Shown piece after piece: positions 8,830 through 17,976 of a stretch of 64,000 nt of DNA (position 1 is its first letter; every line of letters begins with the position of its first letter). The stretch lies in assembly GCF_007860175.1 (NCBI RefSeq), contig NZ_SJPX01000001.1, forward strand, positions 1,302,001-1,366,000. Direction: 5' to 3'. Below the pieces are notes generated by a model that saw only the letters and a program-made list of their open reading frames with translations, was not told the origin of the DNA and did not search any database. This DNA comes from Rubripirellula reticaptiva (lineage in GTDB: Bacteria; Planctomycetota; Planctomycetia; Pirellulales; Pirellulaceae). The translations under genes were made by a program, and so were the position numbers.

Positions 8830-9645
8830 TTACTCGCGGGCCAGAAACTCGGCCACGGCGGCAGCTTGCTTCTCACGCATTTCGTTGCGTTCTTGTTCTG
8901 TGACAACTTCGTCGGTATGCAGCAGACCGTCCTTGAGCCGTACGATTCGCTTGGCACGCATGGCGACATCGTCTTCGTGCGTGACCATGATGATGGTTCG
9001 GCCTTCGGAGTTTAGTCGGTCAAAAATCGCCAGGATTTCGTCGGTCGTGACTGAGTCCAGGTTGCCCGTCGCTTCGTCGGCTAAGACAAAGAACGGATCG
9101 TTGATCAGCGAGCGAGCGATCGCGACACGTTGCTGTTGGCCCCCGGAGAGCTGCGATGGACGGTGGCCAAGTCGGTCTTTCAGGCCAACCTCCGTTGCAA
9201 GCGCGACGGCACGTTCTCTTTCCTTCGGTCCCAACCGGCCTTGGTAGTACAAAGGCACTTGAATGTTTTCAAGCACCGAAAGTTGTTGGATGAGGTTGTA
9301 GGACTGGAACACGAATCCGATTCGCTGGCTGCGAATATCGGCTAGTTGGTCGTCCGTCATCGAGGCGATGTCGTCGTCGCCCAACATCAAGCTCCCGCTG
9401 GTGGGCTTATCTAAGCAGCCGAGCAGGTTCAACAGTGTACTTTTTCCGCTCCCCGACGGACCCATGATCGCGACGTAGTCGCCTTCGGGTACGTCGAATG
9501 AAACGCCACGAAGTGCGCGGACGGTTTCGCTCTTAAGCACGTACTCCTTGGTCAGATTACGGATCGAAGTCGCCAGCCGTACCGGTGCGGATGGCGCCGG
9601 TATATCGCTTCGATTTTCAGTTCCGCGGACCTTTGACACACTCAC
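8830..9645 (-). CDS. ABC transporter ATP-binding protein (MacB/LolD type)
   Basis: 271 residues. Walker A is GPSGSGKST (about 62-70), the Q-loop FQSYNLIQQ, the signature LSGGQQQRVAIARSL, Walker B FFVLADEATGNLD, and the switch His in MVTHEDD, all intact. The start is GTG, overlapping the adaptor gene's TGA stop by four bases (GTGA), so the two are translationally coupled. The first 30 residues before the nucleotide-binding domain are extra and Pro/Ser-rich. It energises the permease encoded downstream. The C-terminal tail, rich in Glu and Ala, is predicted helical. Confidence 0.95.
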   Translation of the reverse strand: MSVSKVRGTENRSDIPAPSAPVRLATSIRNLTKEYVLKSETVRALRGVSFDVPEGDYVAIMGPSGSGKSTLLNLLGCLDKPTSGSLMLGDDDIASMTDDQLADIRSQRIGFVFQSYNLIQQLSVLENIQVPLYYQGRLGPKERERAVALATEVGLKDRLGHRPSQLSGGQQQRVAIARSLINDPFFVLADEATGNLDSVTTDEILAIFDRLNSEGRTIIMVTHEDDVAMRAKRIVRLKDGLLHTDEVVTEQERNEMREKQAAAVAEFLARE

Positions 9646-11498
9646 TGCGAAGCTCCGCCACCTGCACCGCTGCTGAACCGAGCCTTCATCGACTTCAACA
9701 GTTCCGCACGTGTGACTTCACCGTCGCCATCCTCGTCAGCCGCCAAAGTTCCGCTGCGCCAGCGTTCATCAATCGAACCGATTTCTTCAGCCGACAGTTT
9801 ACCGTCACCGTCGGTGTCGCTACGTTCCATCGTACGGGAAACCATCGCATTGGCGTCTGGTGGTCCTCCACCACCGCCTGGTCCCCGTCCGCCTGCGCCT
9901 TGTCCACCGCCTAGCCCACCTGCACCTGGACCACCTGAATCTGGTCCACCGCCGCCTCGAGGGCCTCGTTCACCAGCGCCGCCTTGTTCGGGGTCACCGA
10001 CAATGACTGGTGGGGATAGTTTCTGCTCGGCGCCGAGTGCTCGCATTTCGCTATTGTCTTCCGCTTCGACGTCCGGCAACTCCATCAACGTCAAGTGTTC
10101 CCGTAGGTTCAAGACCACTTCGTCGTTTTCCTTCAGCCCTTCAGCAATGCTCGCCATCGTATCGTTGGTTGCGCCAATTTCGACTTTGACGGTGTCAAAC
10201 GAAATGTTGGATCGCTTGACCAGTGTGAACATCTCACCGCCGTGTTCGTACAAGCCCTGGATTGGAATTTGCAGAGCGTCTTCGAGCTGTTCAACGAAGA
10301 TCTGGACTTCCGCGGTCATACCGGTCCGGATGTTTTCCGGCGGATCGCGAATTTCGATGATCGTTGCGTACTCTTTGATCGAAGAACTGAAGAAACCGCC
10401 CGGCTCGGCGTAACGATTTACTTTCTTGACGACTCCCGTTAGCTTCATTCCGGGGATCGCATCGATTGAAATCTTTGCTGGCATGCCGCCTCGCACCAAC
10501 GTAATCCGCGACTCGTTGATATTGCATTTGACTTGCATTCGTGTTGGGTCGGGCAATCGAATGATGGCTTGCCGTTCGCGTACCGTCGCTCCGGCTTCGA
10601 CCACAAATTCGGCGTTGCCACCACGACTGCTGAATCGGTTGGCATGGACAACGACTCCGTCGGATGGTGCGTACATGACGCATTTTTCGATTTGTACTTC
10701 GATATCATCCAGCTCGTTTTGCTCTTCCATCAACTCGCTGGACGCAGCGGATAGGGTGGCCGCGGCGGCTTCGATTTCGCTGTCGAACTGGACCACCATC
10801 TTCTTTTTGGTGAGGTCTCGCAGCACCCGCAGCTGGCCTTCGGTGGCTTTCAATTGGTTGGTTGCGTTGATGACGGCAAATTGGTCTGCCTGCAGTTGCA
10901 GTTCTTTGACTAGACCCTTGGCGACCAGACGTTTGCTGCTTTCAATCGCCAACTGTGCCTTCAGCAGGTTTTGGTTGGCGACGGCTTCAGCACTTAGCAG
11001 CGCGCTTTCTTCGGTTTTAAAGACGCCCTGCAAATATTCTTCTTTGGCGATTTTGGCTTGTTCAAGCTGGGCCTGGGCTGTCGTGACGCGTGCTTCTTCG
11101 GTGATCACCTGAATCTTCTGCTCTTTCAGACGCAGTTCCAACTGTGACGAATCGAGCTCGACCAGTTTGTCGCCCTTGTTGACTTTGGTGCCTTCGTCGA
11201 TGACCCACAAAATTGAAGTTCCGCCGTTGCCACCCGAAGATTTGACTTCGCAGATCACTTCGGTGTTGCTGCTGCTTTCGATTTCACCCTGTTCAAGCAC
11301 GATGTGGTCGAACGATGCTTTCGAGACCACCTGGGTGATCAGATTTTCAGTGTCGACGCGTGAATCGGGGTCAAAGAAGAACCGATACCCGACCGCGCCG
11401 ATAATTCCGACCAGGATCAAGCAAACCAGAAGTCCGCCTAGCATGCCGCCGCCGCGACTGGAACTCCGTCGAGTACGCATGGATTGATTCATAGACAT
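9642..11498 (-). CDS. MacA/HlyD-like periplasmic adaptor with C-terminal EF-hand pair
   Basis: About 618 residues from the ATG at 11498; an open frame continues 24 codons upstream. One N-terminal transmembrane helix (GGLLVCLILVGIIGAVGY) anchors a membrane-fusion protein. A lipoyl/barrel-sandwich half (VNKGDKLVELDSSQLEL) is followed by a long coiled hairpin (about 115-265), then the second lipoyl half (VMYAPSDGVVVHAN) and beta-barrel domains. After about residue 495 the family ends, and a Gly/Pro-rich linker leads to two EF-hand loops, DTDGDGKLSAEE (about 561-572) and DEDGDGEVTRAE (about 586-597), with calcium ligands at positions 1, 3, 5 and 12 intact. Heads the operon with the ATPase and permease. 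The calcium-binding tail is unusual for this family. Confidence 0.9.
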   Translation of the reverse strand: MSMNQSMRTRRSSSRGGGMLGGLLVCLILVGIIGAVGYRFFFDPDSRVDTENLITQVVSKASFDHIVLEQGEIESSSNTEVICEVKSSGGNGGTSILWVIDEGTKVNKGDKLVELDSSQLELRLKEQKIQVITEEARVTTAQAQLEQAKIAKEEYLQGVFKTEESALLSAEAVANQNLLKAQLAIESSKRLVAKGLVKELQLQADQFAVINATNQLKATEGQLRVLRDLTKKKMVVQFDSEIEAAAATLSAASSELMEEQNELDDIEVQIEKCVMYAPSDGVVVHANRFSSRGGNAEFVVEAGATVRERQAIIRLPDPTRMQVKCNINESRITLVRGGMPAKISIDAIPGMKLTGVVKKVNRYAEPGGFFSSSIKEYATIIEIRDPPENIRTGMTAEVQIFVEQLEDALQIPIQGLYEHGGEMFTLVKRSNISFDTVKVEIGATNDTMASIAEGLKENDEVVLNLREHLTLMELPDVEAEDNSEMRALGAEQKLSPPVIVGDPEQGGAGERGPRGGGGPDSGGPGAGGLGGGQGAGGRGPGGGGGPPDANAMVSRTMERSDTDGDGKLSAEEIGSIDERWRSGTLAADEDGDGEVTRAELLKSMKARFSSGAGGGASQ

Positions 11499-11721
11499 TG
11501 GCAGTCGTCTGATGGCGTGGGCGGGATGGGGGGAGGTAGGTAGGGCGAACACAGTCGCAAATACAGTCATTCGCGACAGACATTCGTACCCCGGGCGGAC
11601 TCTCGTCCTTCATCGAGCAGTGGTGCAGTGTTATTGAACCCCGGGAACCACTCAAAGGTTTCGCTGGCCGCCAAGACGCCCCAATGGCGGGTTGGTGCTT
11701 GGATTGGCCTTCGTATTCTAG

Positions 11722-13134
11722 TCAGGCGTCAAAGTAGTGGTCGGAATCGATTTTTGAACTTGTAGGAATTTTTTCGCGAAGTTCGTCCGCCGATAGCGCA
11801 AACCGAGGGTTGATTTCGACCTGAATACCGTCGGCGACCTCGGCGCCAGCCGCGACCAGCCAACTTTTGTGAAGATCCGAGAGTGCCTTGCGAGCCAGGG
11901 ACGCGGTGTCCGTGGGCGCTCCTTCGGCGTTCTTGATCGGCGCAAATGCTTCGCTGGGCAAGGCTTCGACCACAAAAGCATTTTCGGCTGAAGGCAGCAA
12001 ATCAAAAATGAAACGTTCGAACTTCGTCGCATTCGGCTCAGTCGGTTCAACCGGCAGGCCTGACTCGTCCACGAAGCCAACCTTTTTCGAAGCTCGGTGA
12101 AAAGGCAACGCGTCAGCCGATCGGCTCATTCGTCGTAAAAAGGCGACGTCAATCACATGGATGCCGATGCTGCCGGCCCACAGTTTCAGGCTGCCGTCAG
12201 GGGCAGTGGCATTGGCCGAAGTTTCAGGCAGATCGCTATATTCGATCACATTTACTTTTCCATCGACCAACACAATGTTGCCGACTTTCTCGGTTGCAAA
12301 GCGTTTGCGGACCACTTGAGTGGTCATTTCGCTGGCCGCCATGACGTGATGCCCGATCAAGGCCGGGTCGCACAAGTTGGCAAGTGGATTGTCGACTTGA
12401 ATGTAGGCAAGGTACTTAACGCCCCGAGCGTCGGCATCATCCAGACATCCCGTTTTGTCTAGTGCACGGACGGTTCCGCCGTGACCATCGGGGCTAAGTG
12501 CCAGTGAGTCCTTCGATGCCAACAGCAACTTGCCGGTGGCGGCGTCGACGGCCGGCATGGTCCCCTGTTTAAAGATCCGGACTTGATCGGGGTTCAGTCC
12601 CAGATATCCGTTGCTTTCGAAATAAATGCGTGTGTCGGCGTCCGTCGCGTCGCTGGTCATCACGTACCAAGGCACTTCGACGTTGTAACGTCTGCCAATC
12701 GCGATCAGTCGATCAGCGAAAATTTGAAAAAGCGTTCGGTTCGAAACCGGACCCGCGGGAAACATCCCCTTGGGTTGATCGAAACCCAACCGAGTTCCCT
12801 GTCCGCCTGCAACCAGGATTGCGCCGACTTCGCCCGCAGCCAGTGCAGCCTCGCCATGTTTGACGGCTTCTTCGACCGACCAAGCGGCTCCGGTTCCATC
12901 CGCCAAGACTGATGGTGGCGACATTGCCCGGTCTGCCATCGCCGCAAAATCTTGCTTGACGTCTTCACCGGCCAGCAATGTTGCCAACTGGTCCAGATCA
13001 AGGTCTTGGATCTGCGAAGCAAGTTGGCTCTGGCCGGCGGAGTCTAGTTCGTCCCAAAACCGCAACACACCGTCTTGGCCAAAGGGGGCGAGTCTTGCTT
13101 GCAGTGCCTGGCGAGAAACGTTGCTATCAGTCAT
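11722..13134 (-). CDS. UDP-sugar pyrophosphorylase, UAP1/eukaryote-like type
   Basis: 470 residues. Contains the nucleotide-binding signature LVAGGQGTRLGFDQPKGMFP (about 107-126), then WYVMTSDATDADTRIYFE, FKQGTMPAVD, LSPDGHGGTVRAL and YIQVDNPLANLCDPALIG, the order seen in UDP-N-acetylglucosamine pyrophosphorylases of eukaryotes and their bacterial relatives. The typical reaction is UTP plus sugar-1-phosphate giving UDP-sugar and pyrophosphate in the cytoplasm. The sequence alone does not separate UDP-GlcNAc from UDP-galactose/glucose use. It lies between a lipoate ligase-like gene and the macA-like operon, with a 45-base upstream gap and 223 bases downstream, so it may be co-transcribed with the former. 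Confidence 0.88.
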   Translation of the reverse strand: MTDSNVSRQALQARLAPFGQDGVLRFWDELDSAGQSQLASQIQDLDLDQLATLLAGEDVKQDFAAMADRAMSPPSVLADGTGAAWSVEEAVKHGEAALAAGEVGAILVAGGQGTRLGFDQPKGMFPAGPVSNRTLFQIFADRLIAIGRRYNVEVPWYVMTSDATDADTRIYFESNGYLGLNPDQVRIFKQGTMPAVDAATGKLLLASKDSLALSPDGHGGTVRALDKTGCLDDADARGVKYLAYIQVDNPLANLCDPALIGHHVMAASEMTTQVVRKRFATEKVGNIVLVDGKVNVIEYSDLPETSANATAPDGSLKLWAGSIGIHVIDVAFLRRMSRSADALPFHRASKKVGFVDESGLPVEPTEPNATKFERFIFDLLPSAENAFVVEALPSEAFAPIKNAEGAPTDTASLARKALSDLHKSWLVAAGAEVADGIQVEINPRFALSADELREKIPTSSKIDSDHYFDA

Positions 13135-13179
13135 GGAGAAAACAGAGCTTAGGAGGGACGGGAATTGTTTATAGAATAA

Positions 13180-13983
13180 TCAATGTCGGAAGTGCCATGA
13201 ATCCAAATCATATCGTTCTCGACGAAGCCGATCGACATGCTCAATCCAATCAGTCGCTTCAATTGTTTGAATCGCGCCGAATTGATCTGCTAAGTCGCTG
13301 GCGAATGTGTCTGGATCAATCGGTGCGTTGGTCACAAATTCGCTGTGATTTCGACCGTCACGATATTCCGGTTGCCGCGGCGCACCCGTCAAACATCGGG
13401 CCAGCAAATCTAAGTCTGCGTCAAAGAGAATGGTTCCGTGATATAGCAAATGTCGCTTTGAAATCCGCAAGCTGTTGCCCGAACATTTGCGATTGTTCCA
13501 AGTCAAATCGCAGATCCCTTGAAGCTTTGCGTCTGGCACCTGAACCTGGGCGGCTCGCAATACCCGCGTCATGACATGGTCATGAGCGGCATCGATTTTT
13601 TGTAACTGCGGTTCTTCTTTAAAACTCAGTACAACACTGTACATCAGGCATCCCGGGCCACCGACCACCGATGCACCACCGCTGCATCGACGCAAAATCG
13701 GAATGTCGTTCTGGCGACAAAATTCGCGGTCGACCTCGTCGTTGACTCGCGAAGATCGTCCCAGCACAACCGTGGGGCGATCGAATTGCCAGACGCGAAT
13801 GGATTCCGTGTCGGTGGATTGGTCCGTGCTGGCAACGACCGAGTGGTCGTCGCAGACGCTCGAAACTTCATCAGCGATCAACAGCATTGTCTCGTCCGTT
13901 GCCAAATGATCGGCCGGTGCGAGAGTTTGTTTCGCGTCGACTCGATAAGTGATGTCTCGCACCAGATCGTTCAAAATTTGCAT
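13180..13983 (-). CDS. Lipoate-protein ligase A-like protein (BPL/LplA family)
   Basis: 267 residues from the ATG at 13983; a further ATG at 14013 would overlap the upstream permease gene. The biotin/lipoate A/B ligase core is recognisable: TVVLGRSSRVNDEVD, RRCSGGASVVGGPGCLMYSV (the RRxSGG lipoate-AMP loop) and ICDLTWNNRKCSGNSLRISK with the catalytic Lys region. A short C-terminal part follows. The likely role is transfer of lipoate or octanoate onto lipoyl domains in the cytoplasm; some relatives are non-ligase amidotransferases, so the exact reaction is open. Seven bases separate it from the end of the large permease gene. Confidence 0.83.
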   Translation of the reverse strand: MQILNDLVRDITYRVDAKQTLAPADHLATDETMLLIADEVSSVCDDHSVVASTDQSTDTESIRVWQFDRPTVVLGRSSRVNDEVDREFCRQNDIPILRRCSGGASVVGGPGCLMYSVVLSFKEEPQLQKIDAAHDHVMTRVLRAAQVQVPDAKLQGICDLTWNNRKCSGNSLRISKRHLLYHGTILFDADLDLLARCLTGAPRQPEYRDGRNHSEFVTNAPIDPDTFASDLADQFGAIQTIEATDWIEHVDRLRRERYDLDSWHFRH

Positions 13984-13990
13984 GTCGGTT

Positions 13991-16900
13991 TCACTCTGAC
14001 CGCAGTGATTCAAGCAGCGGCATGCGGCTGACCCGGCGCACCGCCACTAAGCCTGCCAGCATTCCAAACACGATGATTCCGATCACCGTGACAACTGATT
14101 CAGTGATCGGTGGTCTGGCACCGCTGACCCAAGAATACGGCACCACCGCGATCACTGCGCACGCGGCCCCGCACCCGATCCCGGCAAGCAACAGGATCGC
14201 CGTTTCGCCCATCACAATCGTTGCCAAGCGGCGCCTGGTAAATCCGATCGCCCGCATCACGGCAAGTTCGCTGCGCCGTTCCAAGACGCTGCGCAATTGT
14301 GCGACAGCTAAACCGATTGTTCCCAACAGCAGTCCCAGTGCGCCCAGGCTTTGGAAAGTCCGCAGGTAAGTGTTCTGGACCGCCAGCATTCCAGCCAGGA
14401 CTTTGTCTGCATTCGATACATCCATTCCGACATCACCGAGTCGGTTCTCAAGTACTCTGGCGACCGCGCCTGTTGAATCCTTCGACGCATCAGTCCTAGG
14501 GCCGATCAAGTAGAGCCTGTATCCGCTGATGTTTTGAAACGTCGTTTGGAAATTTGCTTCGCCAATGATCAGGCGACCTTGCAGCATCGAATTGGAAAGC
14601 AAGCCAACGACGCGAAAAAAGACGGGCTTCCCGGCTTCGTATTCGAACGACCGAATCTCGCCAACCCCGCCCATCATCTGCAGACTCCACATCGCTGTGT
14701 TCTGATCGATCACCACAGGAATCGGGTCCGCTTCGGTTCCCTGCGCTGTCGCGTCAAGTAACCGCCAAGGCGATTGACCGCCGTCGACTTCGTCTGTGGC
14801 TATCCATGCAAAGTCGGCGTCGAAATCATCGGGGACGCCAATCACGGTTGGCTGCGTTGCTTGGTAGAGGTTGTTGCAACTAGCGTCTTCGCCTAGCCGC
14901 AGTCGCATGCCGACGACCTTCGTGTCGGCCAGCTCTTTTGCGTCGGGGCCAAGCAGTTCGGATTGAACGGTTTGGTCGCTCAGGTCACGGTAGATCGGCT
15001 GCGCTGTTTGCGCGATCCAGGTGAACCCGCCAGTTCCCTGCTGAGTAGGTTGCAACTGAAACGCAGCGATCGCGATGATCAAGAACGCTGCGGTCGCCAT
15101 CAAGCCGATCGTCATCGTGCTGCGCATCGGATGACGGGCCGCACTGCGGCCCGTCATCCGAAGCAGGGAGTATTTCGTGGCGCCGCCGCTACTGGAAATC
15201 TGTCGAGGCCGGCGCAGTTGGCCGTACATCAATACCAAGAATGCCATCAGCAACATCATTCCGCCACCGATAAATCCACCGGCTGCGGTTTGCCCACCCG
15301 AGACCGCACCAAAGATCGCCAGTCCGATCGCGATCACCAACAACACGACTCCGACGATCGTCAAGTTGCCCCGCGAACCCTTCGCATTTGGCGGTGACGC
15401 CGTATCTAAATCGCGTCCCGACATCAGTGTCTGAGCATCAAATTTTAAGATCCAGCGAATCGTGATCGCCAGTGTCGCCATCGCAACCAACCATCCCGCA
15501 ACCGCGCCAATCGCAAGGCTCTTGAACGTCCAGTGGAAAGTCAGAAATGGAACGGTCACCGCGCCAACCCACCAAGAACGCAGTGCCCACAACACAAATA
15601 CCGCGTAGGCAATGCCGCCACCGATCCCGATCACAACCCCAACGGACGCGACAACCATTCCTTCGCCCATCGCTAGTTTTCGAACTCGCGAGGGCGTCCA
15701 GCCGATCGCCATCAAAGTGCCAAACTGTTTTGCTCGAGAAACCAACCCAAGTCGAAACAGCATCGCGATCAACATCACCGCCGACAGAATCACAAAGAAG
15801 CTAAGTGCCAAGAACAATCCGTCGAAGGGAGTCGTTCCATTGGATGCGGCTAACTGCTGCATTCGAATCGGCCGAGGGGACCAGCCCAGTTCGTCGCTTG
15901 CTGGTTTTAATGCTGCGACGACAATTGATCGCAACTCGCTTGGGTCGTCTTTGCCATCGGTCCCGATACGCAAACTGGTTGTGTCGCCGAATCGGCTGCC
16001 AAACAATCGACGGCCAGCTTCCAGTGGCAAAAAGGCTTTCGGCGTCAGCCGATAGTTGTTCCAGTACTGGTCGTCGGCTTTTGAGATTTCACGTTCCAGT
16101 GGAAACGGCAAGTCCCAGTCGCTAATTGAGTTTTGGTCGGTCACGCCTGGAACGATCGGTGTCAAACCTGGATCGTTGAAGACCGTCGGGGGCGTGTCAA
16201 ACTCGGCAGCGCGTCGGCGGTTGTACGGTTTGGATGGTTCGGTGATCGGAACCACTTGAGTGACGATGGCTTCAAAGAATCGCTCGACTTCTTTGCCGTC
16301 GACGACTTCTGGTTCGAAGTAGGCGACTCGCAATCGAGTTCCAACCGCAGCGTCCAATTGTTTGGCTGTCCAGTCGTTGATCACCAGTGGCACCACGTTT
16401 GAATTTACTTCGCCGTTGGGCAAGTCGTAGATCAATTCGATACGCTCGGTTGCACCGGGGTCCAGGGCGTCGACTTGAATTCGGTCGATTGCTGTGATCG
16501 TGCTGTACGGGACAGACTTGATCACCTTGCCCGATTCGTCCAGTCGTTCAATCGCGTTGGCCAAGTAGGTCATCACCGGGACGACCACGCGACTGGGCAA
16601 TGCTTGAGTGACTCGCTGGACCACTGTTTCGGGCAACATCAACTGATCGCTCGTCAGCGACTGGTATTCGAAGATCACTTCGTCGGCGAAGGTTTGCTTT
16701 GTCGCGGTCAATGAAAGGCCGAGTGAACCCAAGTCGATATTCAAGTCCTTTGCTTCGATCAGCGAATCGAACAGCATCAAGTTTGCTTGACCAGTCCGGT
16801 CGAGCGTCTCGGCCATCAGGGACCGAGACACGTAGACATTCAGAGGTGCCGCTTGGCTTGGCGAAATTGCAAATCGTCCGAGCCCTCGGTCGGCGATGAT

Positions 16901-17482
16901 GTCCAGCACTTTCATTCGCGGCAAACCTTCGCTGCGACTGTCGCGTCGGCCCAGCGGGCTGTCGGCCGGCACGGCCTGTTCACTGGGCAGTCGCAGGGTC
17001 ACTTGGTCGCCAATCGAAACGCCAAGCTCAGTCGCCGCAGAGGCATTCAAGACGACGCCGGTTTGGTCAGGCAGCGTTGTCGGCTTCAGTCCTTGAGAAT
17101 CCAGGCTCCAAAAGTCATCGTCGATGCCGATGATCTGGACGGCACCGGCACGCTGGATGTCACCTTGCTCGTTACGTGTCTCGACCACGCCGGTCGGAAA
17201 GTAGATCAGCTTTGACGCCGATGCATTTTTGCCAACCAGGTTTTTGGTCGGGAAGAAGGTGCCCGGGGCGACAATCGATTCAGTTCGTCCGAGTCGCTCG
17301 ATGGTCAAACTGCGAAGACTGCCTCGCATCGAGTCACCGACCAGCAACGCACCCACGATCACTGCTGTTGCCGTTGCGACGCCCAACGCCACCGACGCCG
17401 AAACTCGCCAGGAATATCGGGTCCCTGCGGCGATCATTCGCTGGTTTGTTAAGGGTTGTTCCGCAGTGGGGGCCTGCATCAA
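13991..17482 (-). CDS. Large FtsX-family ABC permease, LolC/YbbP-like
   Basis: 1163 residues. An N-terminal helix (VSASVALGVATATAVIVGAL) is followed by GDSMRGSLRSLTIERLGRTE, a long extracytoplasmic domain (about 60-560), a cluster of helices around 565-770 including the coupling segment SRAKQFGTLMAIGWTPSRVR, then RSAARHPMRSTMTIGLMATA, a second extracytoplasmic domain and a C-terminal three-helix FtsX unit with ERRSELAVMRAIGFTRRRLA. It therefore holds two FtsX units in one chain, like YbbP-type permeases. The partner ATPase is not adjacent, which is unusual; it could use the one at 8.8-9.6 kb or one elsewhere. Lipid or lipoprotein export is a family-level guess. Confidence 0.88.
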   Translation of the reverse strand: MMQAPTAEQPLTNQRMIAAGTRYSWRVSASVALGVATATAVIVGALLVGDSMRGSLRSLTIERLGRTESIVAPGTFFPTKNLVGKNASASKLIYFPTGVVETRNEQGDIQRAGAVQIIGIDDDFWSLDSQGLKPTTLPDQTGVVLNASAATELGVSIGDQVTLRLPSEQAVPADSPLGRRDSRSEGLPRMKVLDIIADRGLGRFAISPSQAAPLNVYVSRSLMAETLDRTGQANLMLFDSLIEAKDLNIDLGSLGLSLTATKQTFADEVIFEYQSLTSDQLMLPETVVQRVTQALPSRVVVPVMTYLANAIERLDESGKVIKSVPYSTITAIDRIQVDALDPGATERIELIYDLPNGEVNSNVVPLVINDWTAKQLDAAVGTRLRVAYFEPEVVDGKEVERFFEAIVTQVVPITEPSKPYNRRRAAEFDTPPTVFNDPGLTPIVPGVTDQNSISDWDLPFPLEREISKADDQYWNNYRLTPKAFLPLEAGRRLFGSRFGDTTSLRIGTDGKDDPSELRSIVVAALKPASDELGWSPRPIRMQQLAASNGTTPFDGLFLALSFFVILSAVMLIAMLFRLGLVSRAKQFGTLMAIGWTPSRVRKLAMGEGMVVASVGVVIGIGGGIAYAVFVLWALRSWWVGAVTVPFLTFHWTFKSLAIGAVAGWLVAMATLAITIRWILKFDAQTLMSGRDLDTASPPNAKGSRGNLTIVGVVLLVIAIGLAIFGAVSGGQTAAGGFIGGGMMLLMAFLVLMYGQLRRPRQISSSGGATKYSLLRMTGRSAARHPMRSTMTIGLMATAAFLIIAIAAFQLQPTQQGTGGFTWIAQTAQPIYRDLSDQTVQSELLGPDAKELADTKVVGMRLRLGEDASCNNLYQATQPTVIGVPDDFDADFAWIATDEVDGGQSPWRLLDATAQGTEADPIPVVIDQNTAMWSLQMMGGVGEIRSFEYEAGKPVFFRVVGLLSNSMLQGRLIIGEANFQTTFQNISGYRLYLIGPRTDASKDSTGAVARVLENRLGDVGMDVSNADKVLAGMLAVQNTYLRTFQSLGALGLLLGTIGLAVAQLRSVLERRSELAVMRAIGFTRRRLATIVMGETAILLLAGIGCGAACAVIAVVPYSWVSGARPPITESVVTVIGIIVFGMLAGLVAVRRVSRMPLLESLRSE

Positions 17483-17976
17483 ATCACCGTTTGGGGCTAT
17501 CGGAAATTGTCATTTTACGTCCTGCGGTCGTCTCGCAGGCAACCGTTCTATGACGATCGCTCGGATCGGGACAGCCGAGTTGACTTTTCTAGCCTTGCGG
17601 AATCGAACACGATAACATGCTTGACCGTGTCAAAGCTCGCCGGGTTAGACGTCGGCGGACTCGTTCAAGCCGACAATGTTTTTCGGTCAATGCGGCCTTT
17701 GGCCAAGTGATTTCGCCTTGCCAACGGCACGCTTTTTCCCGCGGGAACGGCCTTTACTGGCTAGTTTGACGTTTCGATTAGGAAATTGATCCGTGCAAAG
17801 GTCACGTTTCGACGATTGAGTTGACTTTGCGGAATGGAGATCCCATGGTTGTGTCGATTGCACGACGTGGAACGGTGTCGGTGGTCGCGTTGGTTGGCTG
17901 CGGCTAATGAACCGATAACGAAGTTTGGGTCCCACGGTTTGCGATCCAAGTTCCACTCGGTCAGGGAAGGATCCCG
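17483..17976. other. Intergenic region, divergent promoters expected
   Basis: 494 bases between divergently transcribed genes (large permease and TolC-like lipoprotein). Apart from one very short frame at 17845-17907 listed separately, I see no gene. A basic minus-strand frame (about 17687-17956) has low-complexity composition and no ribosome site, so I do not call it. Both promoters should lie here, but no consensus boxes are convincing. Confidence 0.5.
17845..17907 (+). CDS. Possible 20-residue lipoprotein-like leader peptide
   Basis: ATG preceded by AATGGAG at good spacing encodes MVVSIARRGTVSVVALVGCG then TAA. It has a basic start, a hydrophobic core and a perfect lipobox, LVGC, but only one residue after the Cys. 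It ends 69 bases before the TolC-like start. It may be a tiny lipoprotein, a translated leader affecting the downstream gene, or chance. Not recognised as a known family. Confidence 0.3.
   Translation: MVVSIARRGTVSVVALVGCG

Noticed and set aside
9712-10413. Long plus-strand frame opposite the MacA-like gene
   Set aside because: It is the complement of the Gly/Pro-rich linker and EF-hand part, giving Pro/Ser-rich sequence with no domain.
17687-17956. Basic minus-strand frame of about 90 codons ahead of the TolC gene
   Set aside because: Lys/Arg-rich low-complexity ending, no ribosome site, and it lies in a divergent promoter region. It may be chance.
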